Positions 36,048 to 48,411 of a stretch of DNA of 64,000 nt are shown in pieces. The first letter of the stretch is position 1; the number at the start of each line of letters is the position of its first letter. The stretch lies in assembly GCA_963971225.1 (NCBI GenBank), contig OZ020268.1, positions 44,089,348 to 44,153,347 on the forward strand, written 5' to 3'. The notes below the pieces were generated by a model that saw only the letters and a program-made list of their open reading frames with translations, had not been told where the DNA came from and made no database searches. The position numbers and the translations under genes are program-made. Source of the DNA: Melieria omissa (taxonomy: Eukaryota > Arthropoda > Insecta > Diptera > Ulidiidae).

Positions 36048-37629
36048 CTTGTGATAAATAAATAGGTGGGGAAGAGGTATGCGAGTTAAATTAAGTTAAT
36101 ACCCAGTGATCTTTGGCGCACTGTCAACTTTAAATCCAGCACTCATGCATTGTCCCAGCTATTAATACTCTTCATTCTTTCAAGACTCCACCAGAGAAGC
36201 GCCAACTCTATGTGTGCCCACCTTCAATATCAAATCAATGTTTGACGATTTTGAGATCGTAGTGTACTATCCCCTACTATAGAGTCCATTTGAATGGAAG
36301 GTCAGAGTTGATTCCTTTTGCATGGAGAATGATTTCAAAGATTATTTATTTTTCTTTCATCCCAATTATTTTCTCCTACAAATTGTTTTGAAATATTTTC
36401 CAAACTCTGCAAAACAGAAAAACAAATAAAGGCCCGAGCGGAAAAAATTGAGGAAATTGATCATTACGAAAATTGTGATTCCAAGCTCTCTCATTCTCTC
36501 CATCTCTCTCATTTGTATTTATTGCTTTATTTTTATTGGCAAAGCCACAATGCAACTAAATAGTAAGCAAACTTTAGTTAAACTGCAAAAGCTCATTCAA
36601 AGTGAGCACTGAGCGCCAACCACGTACTTCCTTCAAGCACTTTTGGCAGTCGAACAGCTCCGCTCGGCGTGGAAAAGCTCGGCAGCGCGCTGCACTCGCA
36701 ATTCAAGCGTGTGTGTACTGCTGGGGAGAGCGAGTGGGGCGCATACAGAAAGCTCTCCCTCCGCCGGCGCATGCAGCCGAAAGTCTTTTCAGGCAAACGG
36801 CAATGACAGTGCTCGCAGTTTAAGTTTACTTTTGCTTAGTAGGTCAAATAAAATTCCGGCCAATGGCCTTTCGCTTTCGTTGTGTCTGTAGTTACGAAGA
36901 CAGAATTCGACGACGACGACGACGACGCGATGCCGACGGCAACGATGGCAGCAACCAATGCCGATGATGTCGACGAAAGACTGGCGCCGAACACTCAGCG
37001 CTAGCAGCGCCTGTTCCGCCAGCTGATGTCGTCTGATTAGTGGCGTAATAGACACACACTGACGCAGCGGCGACAACTGAGCACCAGAACACGCTGTGCA
37101 GTTGGTGCAGTCGCGCCAACCGAAGACAGGTCGGGAGTGGGGCGAATCGCTGTGTCGCGCTAGTGTTGGTGTATGTTAGCAGGAAGGGGAGCGGTGGAGC
37201 TATGTTGCGCGATTACGTTGCTGGCTGGCGTTGACGTTGACGATGCGGTTGATGGAGCATGTTGTTGGCGTTTATGGTTCTGCGCGCTTGGCTGACGGAT
37301 TGACTTTCGTGCGGCTTTTCCTGCTTCGTCGACTCGCTGCTTCGTGCTTTATTTACAATTTTTACAGTTTCGCTTTTCTTTGCGCGTTTCTAGCACCATG
37401 CGAGAAAGTCAAAATAGCTGCGCACAACTACATTTGGCGGTTTTCGTAGACCATTTTTGACTCGTGCAAAAAGCTTTCGGCAACAAAGCTCGCTCCACGC
37501 CCGACTTTTGCTTGCGATTTGTTTTATTTTAGAGGCGTCGTGAAATTTGTAATTTGATCGTGTCTATGCCGAAGGCAGAATAGATTAACTCAACATTGTT
37601 TATATGCAAATGTTGCTGAGCTTTTTGCT
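36048..37629. other. Gene-free stretch with a GC-rich block
   Basis: The block 36600-37450 is GC-rich and open on both strands, with CGA/GACGAC repeats near 36905-36930. It could hold an untranslated exon or promoter, but I find no protein family and no decisive splice signal. Confidence 0.4.
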
Positions 37630-38279
37630 GAGTGAAATGTTGCAGCAGCTTTTTTAAGACGGAAAGATTTCATAAAACGATTTGATGGATTTTGCTTCTC
37701 GGGTATTCACGATCGGTGTCAACAGTTCAGTTCAATAAATCAGAATACGAAACAGGCACACGAAAAGGCGGAACCAGTCTCCAAAGGTGGATTGCATCCG
37801 ATGAAAGTGTTGGTGGGATGTGTGTTTGGTGGGATATCCGAGGAGGGATATATTTTGAGCTCTTGCCCGTTGGCGAAACGATTACCGCGAATAAGTATTG
37901 TCAGCAATTGGCCCAATTAAAGAAAGCAATTGAAGAAAAACGTCCGATTTGGGCCAATCGCAAAAGAGTCACCTTCCACCACGACAACGGCAGACCACAT
38001 GTTGCAAAACCGACCCTGTCTAAACTGAAGCAGATGAACTGGGAAATCTTGTCGCATCCTCCATATTCACCAGATATCGCGCCTTCTGATTACCACTTAT
38101 TCCGATCATTGCAGAATAATTTGAATGGGAAAAGATTTAAAACCGTGGACGACGTTAAAAACCTCCTTGTCCTCTTTTTTAACGAAAAAACGCGTGATTT
38201 TTATGAATCCGGCATCCGTTAGTTGGTTGATCGTTGGGAGTGGATTGCCGAACATGATGGCGAATACATAATTGATTAA
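37630..38279 (+). pseudogene. mariner transposase, C-terminal half
   Basis: The frame from 37692 includes VWWDIRGGIYFELLPVGETI, then FHHDNGRPHVAKP, then HPPYSPDIAPSDYHLFRSLQ, the second and third parts of the mariner catalytic core. The aspartate of HDN (codon at 37983) and that of PSDY (codon at 38088) are separated by exactly 34 residues, as in D,D34D enzymes. The protein ends EHDGEYIID with stop at 38277-38279, but an in-frame TAG at 38220 interrupts it. Upstream of about 37780 the frame is shifted and degraded, and the first catalytic aspartate and the DNA-binding domain are not visible. It is a different lineage from the element at 27829-28643; resemblance to mellifera-type mariners is my impression only. 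Confidence 0.85.
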
Positions 38280-40280
38280 TAAAGATTTTGTTTTGAAAAA
38301 TTTCAGTTTGAGTTTTGACTACAAATCGGGCAAATCTGCCATTTTGGTCCCTGTCCAAAACAAGAACAAAACCGGCTGACTTTACTGCAATATTGAATTG
38401 CTGGCAATATTGAATTGGTGACCGATGGCGGTCAAAGCACGAGGCAAATGCCTAGAGCGGCATGTTGGAGGGAGTGTCAAAATTTGCGAGCGAAGCGACC
38501 AATGTGGTACATGAAGAAACAAATATTTAAAAACGGCGCCAAATTTCAGAAAAATATTGTCTTTAAGTTGCACTCAAATAAATACTCCCACATATTCATT
38601 ATAATTATTGTATGAATGTGGATCGATTTGTATGAAAAAATTGAATTTTAACAGATAACATGTGGTTAATAATTTTAAAAAGTATTTTAATACGACTCTG
38701 GCGTTTTGACTCGGGCGACATATAAGCTTTGTCCACCACATTTGTTAGTAAAAGCGATTTCCTTTAGGCCTCTGACTGGTAGGAAATTGTGGAAACATGG
38801 TGTAAACTATTCCGTGATTCTTGTTTATGCATCGCAATTTGCTGCTTTTTATAAAAACCTATTGACATCTCAGTTATTTGACTGGTGTAATTACTTTTGC
38901 GCCCACACTCCCACTTCAGCACAGTTTGCTGAAAATCTCAATACGATTTTACTCCATCTGTCGACATTCTGCACTCCTCACATTTCCTCCCTTTCTTTCA
39001 CCACCTCACCCGCACACCCCACTCATAGAAATTCTGCCGTACGACGTGCACTTTTTCAAGTGTTTTGTTCGCGTTCTCTCATTTTTGCAATAATTGCTCC
39101 TAACCTGCCGCAATTCCGTTCGAGTTGAGCTGCTTCGTGTTTTGCTTTGCTTTGGTAGAAGCATGGGAAGCGCCGATAACGAGACCTACGCCAACAAAGC
39201 GCAGCCAGCAGCGCCAATTGCAGCGGCGATGTGCGAACTGCGCGCCGCAACCAAATCGCACGACCGAACTGGCGAGCGGATGAGCGCGAATGGGGAGTGA
39301 GCGTAGAACGAGTTGCCTCGCCACACATTGACGCGACGAGTTGTGGGAGGTAGTCGTGGCGCCAGCAAGTGCAGCAAGGATAGCGAGAACGACCTCGCAC
39401 TCATGTTCGCCACACGTCGTTGGCGGTCTGGGTCGATAAATTTGCAAAATAAAAAGTAGCAAAAATCGAAAGAGACGATGTAGAGAATCCGAACAGCAGA
39501 TGGTGAACTGGAAGATGAGTAAACAGAGGGAGTCGTGGAAAACTCAACTCGACAGGTGCGATCACATACGGCCAAAGATTTTAGAACCAAACGTTCGAAT
39601 AATAAATTAATTTAAGTTAATTAAATTTAATTTAATTTTTAATTAAAATTGCCAGAATCACAGAGCAGTAGGCCACAAATTGTCGCCTTTTATGATGTGA
39701 TGTTTCGCGGAGGAAACTTGCATTTTCATTTTCAATCAAAATCGGAACTTTCTTACATCCTGTTCGCTGGGCAAATGCCATTTGCTGTTCAACTTTTTAA
39801 ACAGTGTGTCCTTTCCGCGGCCAACTCTTCTACCCCTCGCGGAAACAATGAGTCGAACTGGGGGGAAAAACTCAAACGGCAGCCTACAACGACCGAAAAG
39901 TGTGCCAACAACCTGCATGGCTGCCACTGCAGTCGCCCCTGCATACCCCCGTCCCACCAGCTACCAACGCAACATTCTGCCAGTCGTTGGCGACACACTC
40001 TCCATGGTGCATGAACCCCACAAGGCTGGCACATCTATCGACTACCTCGTCCACCACCGCTTCCTGTTTATGCTGCTGTGTGTGTGTGCATACCCGCGCA
40101 CACATATACATACACGTGTATTAAAGGATTTGCCGCATGCACGTTTTGTTCGTTCCTTTTTGCACCTTGTTATTCATTTGGATGTGTATGTATGTGTTCT
40201 TTTAACAATTTGTTGTGAGCTTTCTATACTTGTTTGTATATTTGCGACACTTTGTGCTGACGATACGTCTGGACTTGGTC
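38280..40280. other. Gene-free stretch
   Basis: No gene recognised. A short direct repeat of CAATATTGAATTG lies near 38389-38416. The GC-rich block at 39050-39450 is open on both strands. The 39780-40130 segment is open in several frames without domain character. Confidence 0.45.
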
Positions 40281-40596
40281 CAGGGGCGCAGTCAAGAGTG
40301 TTTCGAATGTTCGAAACCTCCATGGCCACCAAAAATTGTTTCCTTGTTTCGAAATTCGTTACTACGCAATACTGTTGTTTTAAAAATATTTGGATAGTCA
40401 CCGAAAGAAATATTAACCTATGGAGCTGGAAACTGGGCGTGGACCTCCAACGAAAGCAAAACCAGAAACCTCAAATAAAGTTTTTACCAGTTCTATCACC
40501 TTTCAACAAATTATATATTTGCAATATTTACCATTAATTTTTTATATAAATGTTTCCACTTTTCAACCCCTTGGCAAGATTTTGGCAACGCCCCTA
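40281..40596. mobile_element. Possible hAT-like MITE
   Basis: The left end starts CAGGGGCGCAGTCAAG and the right end, reversed, starts TAGGGGCGTTGCC, sharing AGGGGCG. Flanks ACTTGGTC (40273-40280) and AGTTGGCC (40597-40604) agree at six of eight positions, compatible with a decayed 8-bp hAT target duplication. It has no transposase. Confidence 0.4.
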
Positions 40597-40604
40597 AGTT
40601 GGCC

Positions 40605-41381
40605 TATTTCCCACCAGTTCCATGCATGCCTCACTAGTCTTGCCACCTGTGCGGCTTTTTATTTTAGATTCCTGGATAAAGCAGACTGTCGGAAAACTCA
40701 AAGGGTGACAAATAAAAACTTGAATGTACAAAGCACAAGGGGCATGTGACTTTTATATATATTCGTATGTAGCTAAATTGCACACAGGAGCAGCGGCGGC
40801 GAGTAGGGCGATTGCCACAGGAGTAAAACATAAACTTTACTTTTGTGTTGCGTAGTAGAAAATGGACAGTTACCCAATAAATTCATTGGGAAAAATAACA
40901 ACTAACGAAAAATTCGGTTATAAAGCTAAACAACATCACTCTTTGTTATTATCCATTCGAAAATGAGCCGCAAAGGTGCTCGCGACAGTGATCGAGAACC
41001 AAAGCTAAAAACCATACGCCACATGTCAAACAAATTTGACTCCAGTTTTAACAAATCCTCGCTCTTTAATTACTTTTTGTACAGACGACAAAGATGACCC
41101 GAAGTATTAAAGCTACAAGTTGTTGTAAAATTAAGCGCAAATTTAGAACTGGGAAAGAAAATTATGATTTCTAAACTATTTCTAACAGACAAACATTTGA
41201 AACACACAATTAAACAAAGAAGTTTTGAGTCCCCAACTCACATCTGAATCGATTCAGATCGATCAAAGATGTAAAGAATTTATTCCAGTATTTTGTTCAT
41301 ATTTGGAGCTAAAGAATCTCTACAAAACTTATGCTCAATCTTACTGCTCGACGGTTTGAGCAATGAGAGCTTGAACACACT
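40605..41381. other. Gene-free stretch
   Basis: AT-rich DNA without coding signal or recognisable repeat. Confidence 0.45.
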
Positions 41382-41385
41382 TTAA

Positions 41386-41924
41386 CCCATATAAGCCCAG
41401 CGATTTTTTGTGTCAATATTCGATTGAAACAGTTCTTTTTTAAGGTGAAATGGGGTCGGACAATTCAAATTTGGGGTCAAAAAAATTTTCCGATTTTTGG
41501 TTTTCGAGATATTTGGTGTTTAATAAATCGAACACCTAACTATAAATATATATTGTGCCTATAATATTTGTTTTATGGGAAAAGTGTAAATATATTTTCG
41601 AGAGTTTGATCGATTTTTAACACGAATTCATAGTTACTTTTTTAAATATTATTGTTTTTTAATGTTTTTCGGTGCTTTTGAAATTATGTCAAAAATTACC
41701 TTTTGTTTGGGGAATTCATACAACTGGGAAGAGTTATGAGAAATGAATATATTTATCCCATATTACACAAAAATCCCATGTTAACTTTTGTTATTATTTA
41801 TTACAAATCAGACCATCATATTATGCAAAACTTTCGCGTTTAAAGTTTAAAAAAGAACCCAAACAAATGTATGGAAAATGCTAAAATTTACTGTTCGCTT
41901 AATCGAACATTGGGCCGATATGGG
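41386..41924. mobile_element. TTAA-flanked MITE (piggyBac-type)
   Basis: A 539-bp AT-rich segment lies between TTAA at 41382-41385 and TTAA at 41925-41928. Its ends are CCCATATAAGCCCA on the left and, reversed, CCCATATCGGCCCA on the right. There is no transposase-like frame. The terminal CCC next to TTAA fits the piggyBac superfamily. Confidence 0.75.
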
Positions 41925-42149
41925 TTAACTAACTTCCTTTTGTCTATGTTCCTTTTGTCCTATGTTTCAGAACATCCGAGTGCATTTGTATGTAATGCCA
42001 ACAATAACTAAAACGAAGCCACAGCCACAACAACAATACCAACACCAACAACCCACATGAACCCACAACAAAACACATACTTATTATTAGCAATGCAAAT
42101 GATAGCTCTTTGTTTTATTTTTCATTTGGGTCTTTCTTTTATCTTTCAG

Positions 42150-42315
42150 TTGTCTGGGTTTCATACTGAAATGGCGGAGGAAAGAGGAAATGGCACAATG
42201 TCCTCAGATGACAGCAAGGATGTCAGATTGACAGGCGTTGAAACCATTGAAGGCGCAATAAGTAGAAAAAACTTGAGCTGAAAAAAAAGGAGAAGCGTCC
42301 AGCAGCAGAATTCAG
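42150..42315 (+). CDS. Candidate coding exon, product unknown
   Basis: A pyrimidine-rich tract of about 40 nt ending CTTTCAG (42143-42149) precedes this block and CAG/GTAAAT follows it (42313-42321), so both splice borders are good. The frame is open from the acceptor. The first ATG within the exon, at 42171, gives MAEERGNGTMSSDDSKDVRL, then TGVETIEGAISRKNLS and a stop at 42279. One extra A in the preceding run would move translation into a frame reading LELKKKEKRPAAEF up to the donor. That suggests either a frameshift mutation or a homopolymer error in the assembly. A second acceptor-like TTTCAG lies upstream at 41965-41970. I recognise no family. It might be a first coding exon of a gene whose other exons lie outside the window. 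Confidence 0.45.
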
Positions 42316-44330
42316 GTAAATACTCAATAAATTTTCATGGAGCGATTGCACAGTACCCGCTACATAAAAACACATACCATACTGTATTCTCGGCTGTATG
42401 TGATTTTTAAAGCAATATCAAAGCTTTCCTGTACACAAACTGCTCATCCGAATGCAGAAGATCTGACGATATCAGATGGAAAGAATCTAAACTAAACTGG
42501 CTAATACCTTTGCTAATACTGTTCTATGTGGTTCGATAACCCATAAGAACTGCAGTAGGGACTGGCTCAAGCATTGCTATTATCAAAAACCCTATTTTGT
42601 TATTATAAGCCAACTAATACCTGATGCATCAATTGGTGTTTTCAACTGCTAGCATCGGATCACATCGCATTTTAAAGGAATAAGTTTATTCTAAATCAAA
42701 CTTCACGCCTCTGGTGCATTGCCCAGCTCTCACATGCGTTGCATACTTTTGAGCGTTTCGCCACAAGGATGAGTGACGTTACGCCGCAGTCATTTCTGCT
42801 TAGAAATCGAGCGAGTTGAAGGCAAATACAAATGAAAAACAAATATGTGGAAGGAGAAAATCTAATTTCCGTTGCTCGAGCCACTAATTCTCCCCATCAC
42901 CACTGACCCCAAACGGCAATCGAAGGCGGTAACCACAATAAAATCAGCAAACATTTCGAGAAAAATGGAGCACGGCAAATCGAATTGAGGTTAAGGAGAA
43001 AATTTATGGACGCTAAACTCTGTTGTTCCAACTGAGAAAGGCGGCGAGAAGTTGCGAGCAAGGATGTTGCAGTGCCATGCAAGGCAGAAGCCAAAGCGGT
43101 TAGCGCGAAAGTCGAGGAGAATCGCAGCCACTTGGACAATGAGTGTGACTGGGCTCAAGTGTGCGCGTCCAAAGCACGGCAATCAGTAAACAATGGAAAA
43201 GCAGGGTTGCAGGCTCATATACATAAGACGCCGCACACAAAACTGCGTAGCGGCTGAGAACACAAAAAGTAACAATGGAAAATAGCAATGCCTCGATACG
43301 AGCAAACAAACAACTAACAAAAACAACGACAATTTGTTATTCCAGCAAAACTGCACAATGTGCATTGGCCGCCAGCCGCACCATTGGCGTCGCTGCCACC
43401 GACGTCATGGCCACACACACACAGACGCACAAACGGAACCCCCACCGACATAGTCGCAGCCGTGCGACGCTAAAAGTTGAGGTAAAAGCTTCTCCTTTAC
43501 CTATTTGGCGTGCAACAACCTTTTCGCCTTCAACCAATGCAACCCGAAGTGTAAATAGCTCCGCACGTAGACGAGCGTTCGTTGGTGACGCGGTGCGATT
43601 TTCGCTGCAGCGCTTCCAGCTGTTGGAGTCAAAGCACAGGCACGCAGAGGAGAAACGCAGCGCGCCCGAGAACGCCCCGAACGCCTCACATTGGCTGCTA
43701 GCGACTCGTTCAAAAAAATTTGCATAAGTGTGCTTCGCACGCACACACGTACCTTTGTATCTATAGATGTAGTCGCAAAAAGGTCTGTAAGGTTTTGAAA
43801 AACCACTGCTGGAATGAATGACAGTTAGTGTTCGACCGATACACATTTTTGCTAATGCCGATCAGTAAATACCACTGTACAATTTTTTATCTATAATACA
43901 TACTTTTCTAGAAGATAGCTAGTTAGCAGCAGTAAATAATAATTTAGAACTTACCATAATAAATGCATTCAGAAAATAAAAAATATCTTAAGTTAGTCTT
44001 TAATGAAAAAATATAAGTAGGTGACATATGTCAAATTCAATTTATTTGTGGGTCGTCACTTAATATTTGTTCGAAACAAACATTGTAATGTTCGCAAAGC
44101 CCGTATTCCCCATTGCTTCTCTTGCATTGTCGTTTCTATAAATCTTCTATAAATCTTAGTTGAAAGTCACTGTGAACTCAACACACTTCGTATGACTTGG
44201 TTAGAGTTTTTTTAAGATTCTTCGGAATCTTTTCGAAATTGTCTGTTAAGGATCCAGAGATTGAGTTTTTGACACATATAAAGGATAAACGTGTTTCGGT
44301 GTCCTTGGCGTTTGTTTTCTATTGTTCGCT
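42316..44330. other. Gene-free stretch with a GC-rich block
   Basis: The block 43000-43740 is GC-richer and carries overlapping open frames of 150-170 codons on opposite strands (43275-43727 plus, 43337-43846 minus). Neither resembles a known protein, and mutually overlapping open frames point to composition, not genes. The rest is AT-rich. Confidence 0.4.
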
Positions 44331-44515
44331 CAGACATGTCGCTTGTTCGTGATGACCGGCCCTGGCCTTCTGCTTTTATCCTGTTTCCAAAACGGAAAAG
44401 GCCCATGAAAGACCGCATTGCTGAAAAAGTTGATACCATACAAAAAAGCGCCATATTAGAAGTGCTTCAAGAATAAGAAAATCGCTGGCACCAGAACAAA
44501 ATAAATACTGATCAA
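44331..44515 (+). pseudogene. mariner transposase, C-terminal scrap
   Basis: The frame contains ILFPKRKRPMKDRIAEK, matching the FPKLKRPMKG-type block found just after the last catalytic aspartate of many mariner transposases. It is followed by DTIQKSAILEVL, a stop, and ENRWHQN, which matches the RWHKC-type tail. No terminal repeat or upstream part is visible. The family assignment rests on this short stretch. Confidence 0.5.
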
Positions 44516-46249
44516 TAAATGAATATTTTTCGAGAAAATAAAAAGCTACCCTTTTTAACAGACCTCACACATTCAATCTCAGAGAACTCAGTGAATATTT
44601 TTGTAACGACGCATTTCCGTATTGCTCACGTTTTCCCCCTGGGTGACATGTACATGTTATGTTATTGTCATCACTTCTATACTTATAGAACAGCACATAT
44701 GCATACAACGTTTGTATGATGATGAAGTCAGCTAATGTACGAATGTGAATGTACGGTACACTTGATCAAGGAAGAATGAAATGCATCAAATTTTTTTTGA
44801 TGCACATATAATTGCTTTGGTCTGTGGCACAAACTCCCACAAATCCTCTTTAATATTCAAATGGGCTCAGTGGTTAGTGAATTGGTTAGTGGCTCAGTGG
44901 TTATTGAATTGGACCAACATTTATACTATTGTGACCTTGAATCCCGACTCACAACACACAAACACACTTCACTGGCAAACCTATGTAAAAGATGTAAATC
45001 TCACGGTTTTGAATAAAACTGTTTGTCGCTTGTGTTCATGTACGCGCAACACGTAATGTGCGTAGTAACGGGAAACTAGGCCTAAGCCCCCCGTCTGTCA
45101 GTTGCATATGCAATTATAAATGCGGAGAAGTGGAAGTTATGAGGAAAATATGCCGAAAGAGGATCTACGGGGAAGATGGCAACAGTAGAAGGTAATTTTT
45201 GGCCACTTGGAGCCCTGCATACTAAGAACACAAACGTGCATACATACATCGCATTCATATCGATGCCACACACGACCAATCGTACTGTGCACATTTATTG
45301 GACTTTTCCTATTTATTTATTTATTTTTTTGCGTTTTTTTATGCACAAAGTTCTGCTGCTTTTGAAGCGGCCTAGCGTTGTAATCACGCGCCACTGTTGG
45401 TGCACTACACGAGCGCCGTTCAGTGTTGCAACGTTGCATGCCCCCACGCTAAAGTGGTTGTTGGCCCAATTAAGGGTCATTGCTATGGCTACGCCAACGG
45501 CAACGGCTCTGGGTTGCGCGTTCAACTTATGCCAAGAGTGCAGCGCTATATAAATAAAATTAGTGATGTGGCTATCATGCAATACTGAGGTGCTGAGGTT
45601 TTTCGAGTCCAGGGAACTCTTTCTGTTGGTAAATAGTTTCTGAAGTAATTTGTATAGTCGTACTGGCCAATTTCAGGAAGCCTATGGTTGTCTTAATGAA
45701 ACACATAATTGTTTGAGATCCGAATTCCCTTTAAGAAATATTGTTTACCTAATTTTTGTCAGTAGAATGGTACACTTACCCTATTGAAACGCAAAATAGT
45801 TTAATACCCATATCGTCTTACAAAAGTATACCATAGCTGACGTCTTTCTAATGGGCGGCACAGGAGTCAGGAGTCCGCTATAAAACACAGAATCCAGTGA
45901 CATTAATACTTATTTGCAGACATGTACTGTCTTTGCTGTGCTTGTTTCGTGGGCGCAGCCAATTCTATATAGGCTATGTTTACCACAGTGACACCTGAAT
46001 TGCAAAATATTTTCATCATCTCTGTTGCTCATGTGAATTATTACACCGGGTTAGAAGCTATTCCCAAACAGCGACCACAATATCTCAACCGTTTGACTTA
46101 AAAGCCACATTCGGCGGAACTCCTCCCCACCTTGTCAGGGTGGTCTAGCAAGCGCAGCACTCAGACATTACAAACGTCCATTGTACTACGACTTCATGTT
46201 CCCTGTTAATGTGTTTTAAATCTACCCGATCTCCAGAGGAATTCGGATA
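44516..46249. other. Gene-free stretch
   Basis: No gene recognised. A 27-bp tandem duplication starting GGCTCAGTGG lies at 44864-44913. The segment 46080-46249 may be the eroded 3' end of the adjacent retrotransposon, but I cannot read it as protein. Confidence 0.4.
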
Positions 46250-47910
46250 GATCCTAGGGTGCCAAGGAGCTAAGGTGGTCGCTTCTCAACACAACAGTGC
46301 CAAACGTCTTAAACTTGATTCGGACGCACCTCTGTCTGAAAGACAGATGCGTGCGAGCCTAGGGCAAACCACCGTCTAGCCCCACTTGATTCGACGAAAA
46401 CACCAGAGCTAGATTCCTGTTTTGCTCTGGAGCCATCCGTAAACATACTGAAGCAGTGTTTGCCAGGCTCATTCTCAGGGTCAGAGAGGCAGAAACACCG
46501 TATACCGCTTTTTTAGTAAGACGGTTGAAGACATGGAGTCAAATGGTATAGACATGACCGAAGGGTCGATGACGGTGTCAGTTCTATTATCCAGTGCCGG
46601 ACAAGCTACATATCAGTGCTCAACTTTATTTTCGTCTTCGGATGGCCCAAGGAGAGGCCCCTTGGACGAAAACTTGGTTTTCCTGACCCCTGCTAGAGAG
46701 TGTCTTCTCATCAATACCACCGATGCATAGAAGATGACGACTTTGTTAGGAGAAAGAGCCCACGTTTTTCCAAAGGCATTTTTGCACTGCCACGAAGCCG
46801 ACAGTGCTCTTGATGATTTTAGTTCCACGTGCGATTTCCAAAAAAGTTTGTCATCTAGAATAACTTCCAGATATCTAACTTCTTTGGATATTCGGATAGT
46901 GACCCCCTTGAGTGTAGGCAATAGAGTCTTGCACGAGTATGCATTTTTGCTATTCGAAAACATTCAAATGCTTTTGAATAGAATACTTCACTTCATCTCT
47001 GCGGACCGGTCCGAATGAATACGAGTACAGCTCTCTTCGAGTACGAGTAAGCTCCGAACAGAAACGAGTAGACGTACACTATTTATTCATATTCGCTCGA
47101 AGAGGGAAAACGAGCACAAAAGCATTCGAATAATAGTACACACTGCTTCGAATATATTCGAATATACTCGTTTTATTATTCCTAAGATTATTTAGAAATA
47201 TTTATGTTATATATAAATATTTATCAATTTTTTATGCTACTTTCTTCAATAATTTTCATTTTGCGTATTAACTAATAAGCCACTTCAACCGCAGCACAAG
47301 TATATACATGGAAAAGTGACATACTGCGCATAAAAATATTCGGTGAAACTGTTGATATTCGAATATGTTACTTCGCAATGTTCTCGATTACCGAATACGA
47401 GCACTGCAGTATTCGCTTCTCACCGAATACGAGCACTGCAGTGTTCGCTTTCACCGAATACGAATAGAAACGAGAAGCGACGCTCGCTGGTTCTCGTTTC
47501 TATTCGTTTCGTTGTACGCATTCTTCGAATACCAAGTACCCGTACAGTATGTACAGTAGAGTAGCCGCCGAAATGAATATATTCATGCAGGACTTTAGTA
47601 GGCAAAATGAATCTACAAAGCTTTCTAATTCTGGTAAATAGAACCATACCAATTTTAGCGAGATTAGCGGATAGCCCATTAGCACTACACCAGGTGTCAA
47701 TCATATCCAGAGTTCTCTGCACGTTCGTGCAGATATGCATAAGAGAAGGGCCGGTTATGAGACAGGCCACATCATCCGAATATATGTGTGCATAGGTTCC
47801 AGAATCTTTTAAGATGATAAGCAGAGGATAAATCACCATGCACCAGAGCAAGGGAGACAGGGCAGCTCCTTTGGTCCTTCTTGAGGACAGCTTTTATTTA
47901 CGCCGCGCGA
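46250..47910 (-). mobile_element. Degraded non-LTR retrotransposon (RT and RNase H)
   Basis: Read on the minus strand. At 47900-47610 is the RT palm: ALSPLLWCMV, then the catalytic YSDD at about 47782-47771 (the usual motif is F/YADD), then DTWCSANGLSANLAK and KLCRFILPT. At about 46930-46620 the protein resumes with KEVRYLEVILDDKLFWKSHV and CKNAFGKTWALSPNKVV, the RT thumb. Near 46440 the RNase H domain begins with FTDGSRAKQ and continues to a FQTEV stretch. Frameshifts, stops and an insertion at about 46960-47590 have destroyed it. It belongs with RNase H-bearing LINEs but is distinct from the copies at 12620 and 53321. Confidence 0.8.
46960..47590. mobile_element. Repeat-rich insertion inside the LINE
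   Basis: The RT frame is interrupted here by about 0.6 kb of DNA dense in CGAATA, ATTCG and CGAGTA words. It includes a 33-34 bp unit around ACCGAATACGAGCACTGCAG repeated in tandem near 47391-47455 and an inverted pair CGAATAGAAACGAG / CTCGTTTCTATTCG around 47460-47505. A GCCTAC-bearing stretch of the LINE appears near both junctions (minus strand), suggesting a target duplication. It has no coding capacity, so the class is unknown; exact borders are approximate. Confidence 0.5.
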
Positions 47911-48119
47911 CTCCAGCAGATCCTTCTCTGCTCGCGAACTCAGTCATGTCTAAAATCTATATAGAAATTCTAATCTTAAACGTAACAACACGTTCTATGT
48001 TCATGCCCGATTTTCTGCCACATCTAGCTTTTCTCACAACCCTGATACTGTTGTTGATATATTCTATATATTCTAGTAGTTTTTATATCATCGATCCTCC
48101 AACTTCCACCATTTCTTCT

Positions 48120-48290
48120 GGGCGCCATAGCTGATGGTGCGCGCTGGCTTTTCATACTGAAGCCCTATGTTTGATTCCTAGCCCGTCTACTTGTATCGTT
48201 TGCCACACGAAGCAGGTGAGAATTACAAGAATCGCACAAGTGCGATGGCAGACAATTTCAAGACCTTCAAGTAAAAAAAAAAATTCCAAA
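48120..48290 (+). mobile_element. Second tRNA-derived SINE with A-rich tail
   Basis: The head starts GGGCGCCATAGCTGATGGTG. It has an A-box-like TAGCTGATGGTG at 48128-48139 and a B-box-like GTTTGATTCC at 48169-48178, with an anticodon-arm-like GGCTT...AAGCC between them. About 80 bp of unrelated body follows and then an A-rich tail at about 48271-48296. This tail and head differ from the GAA-tailed SINE family elsewhere in the window. No target duplication was found by eye. Confidence 0.6.
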
Positions 48291-48354
48291 AAAAGTAGTT
48301 CAGATTCAGCGTCAAACTGTAAGTCTCCTTGCTACTCTAGTGTTGCATACACAT

Positions 48355-48402
48355 TTTAAACGGGTGGAATTTGTGGTATGAAAACGGGCCCATATAGAAG
48401 TG
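48355..48402. repeat. Dispersed repeat shared with 25159-25200
   Basis: The phrase AACGGGTGGAATTTGTG, a variable part, then ACGGGCCCATATAGA occurs here and at about 25159-25200 in the same order. Here it lies directly before the RT scrap at 48412, so it may be the 3' end of one element joined to a piece of another. Confidence 0.6.
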
Positions 48403-48411
48403 TCCTTTTCG

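Noticed and set aside
39782..40537. Longest open frame in the window (251 codons, plus strand)
   Set aside because: It runs through a microsatellite, into an hAT-like repeat end at 40281, and has no recognisable domain; several other frames are open over its first 350 bases, as expected from composition.
43275..43846. Overlapping 150- and 169-codon open frames on opposite strands
   Set aside because: Both are open because the block is GC-rich; neither resembles a known family and no splice or start signal favours one.
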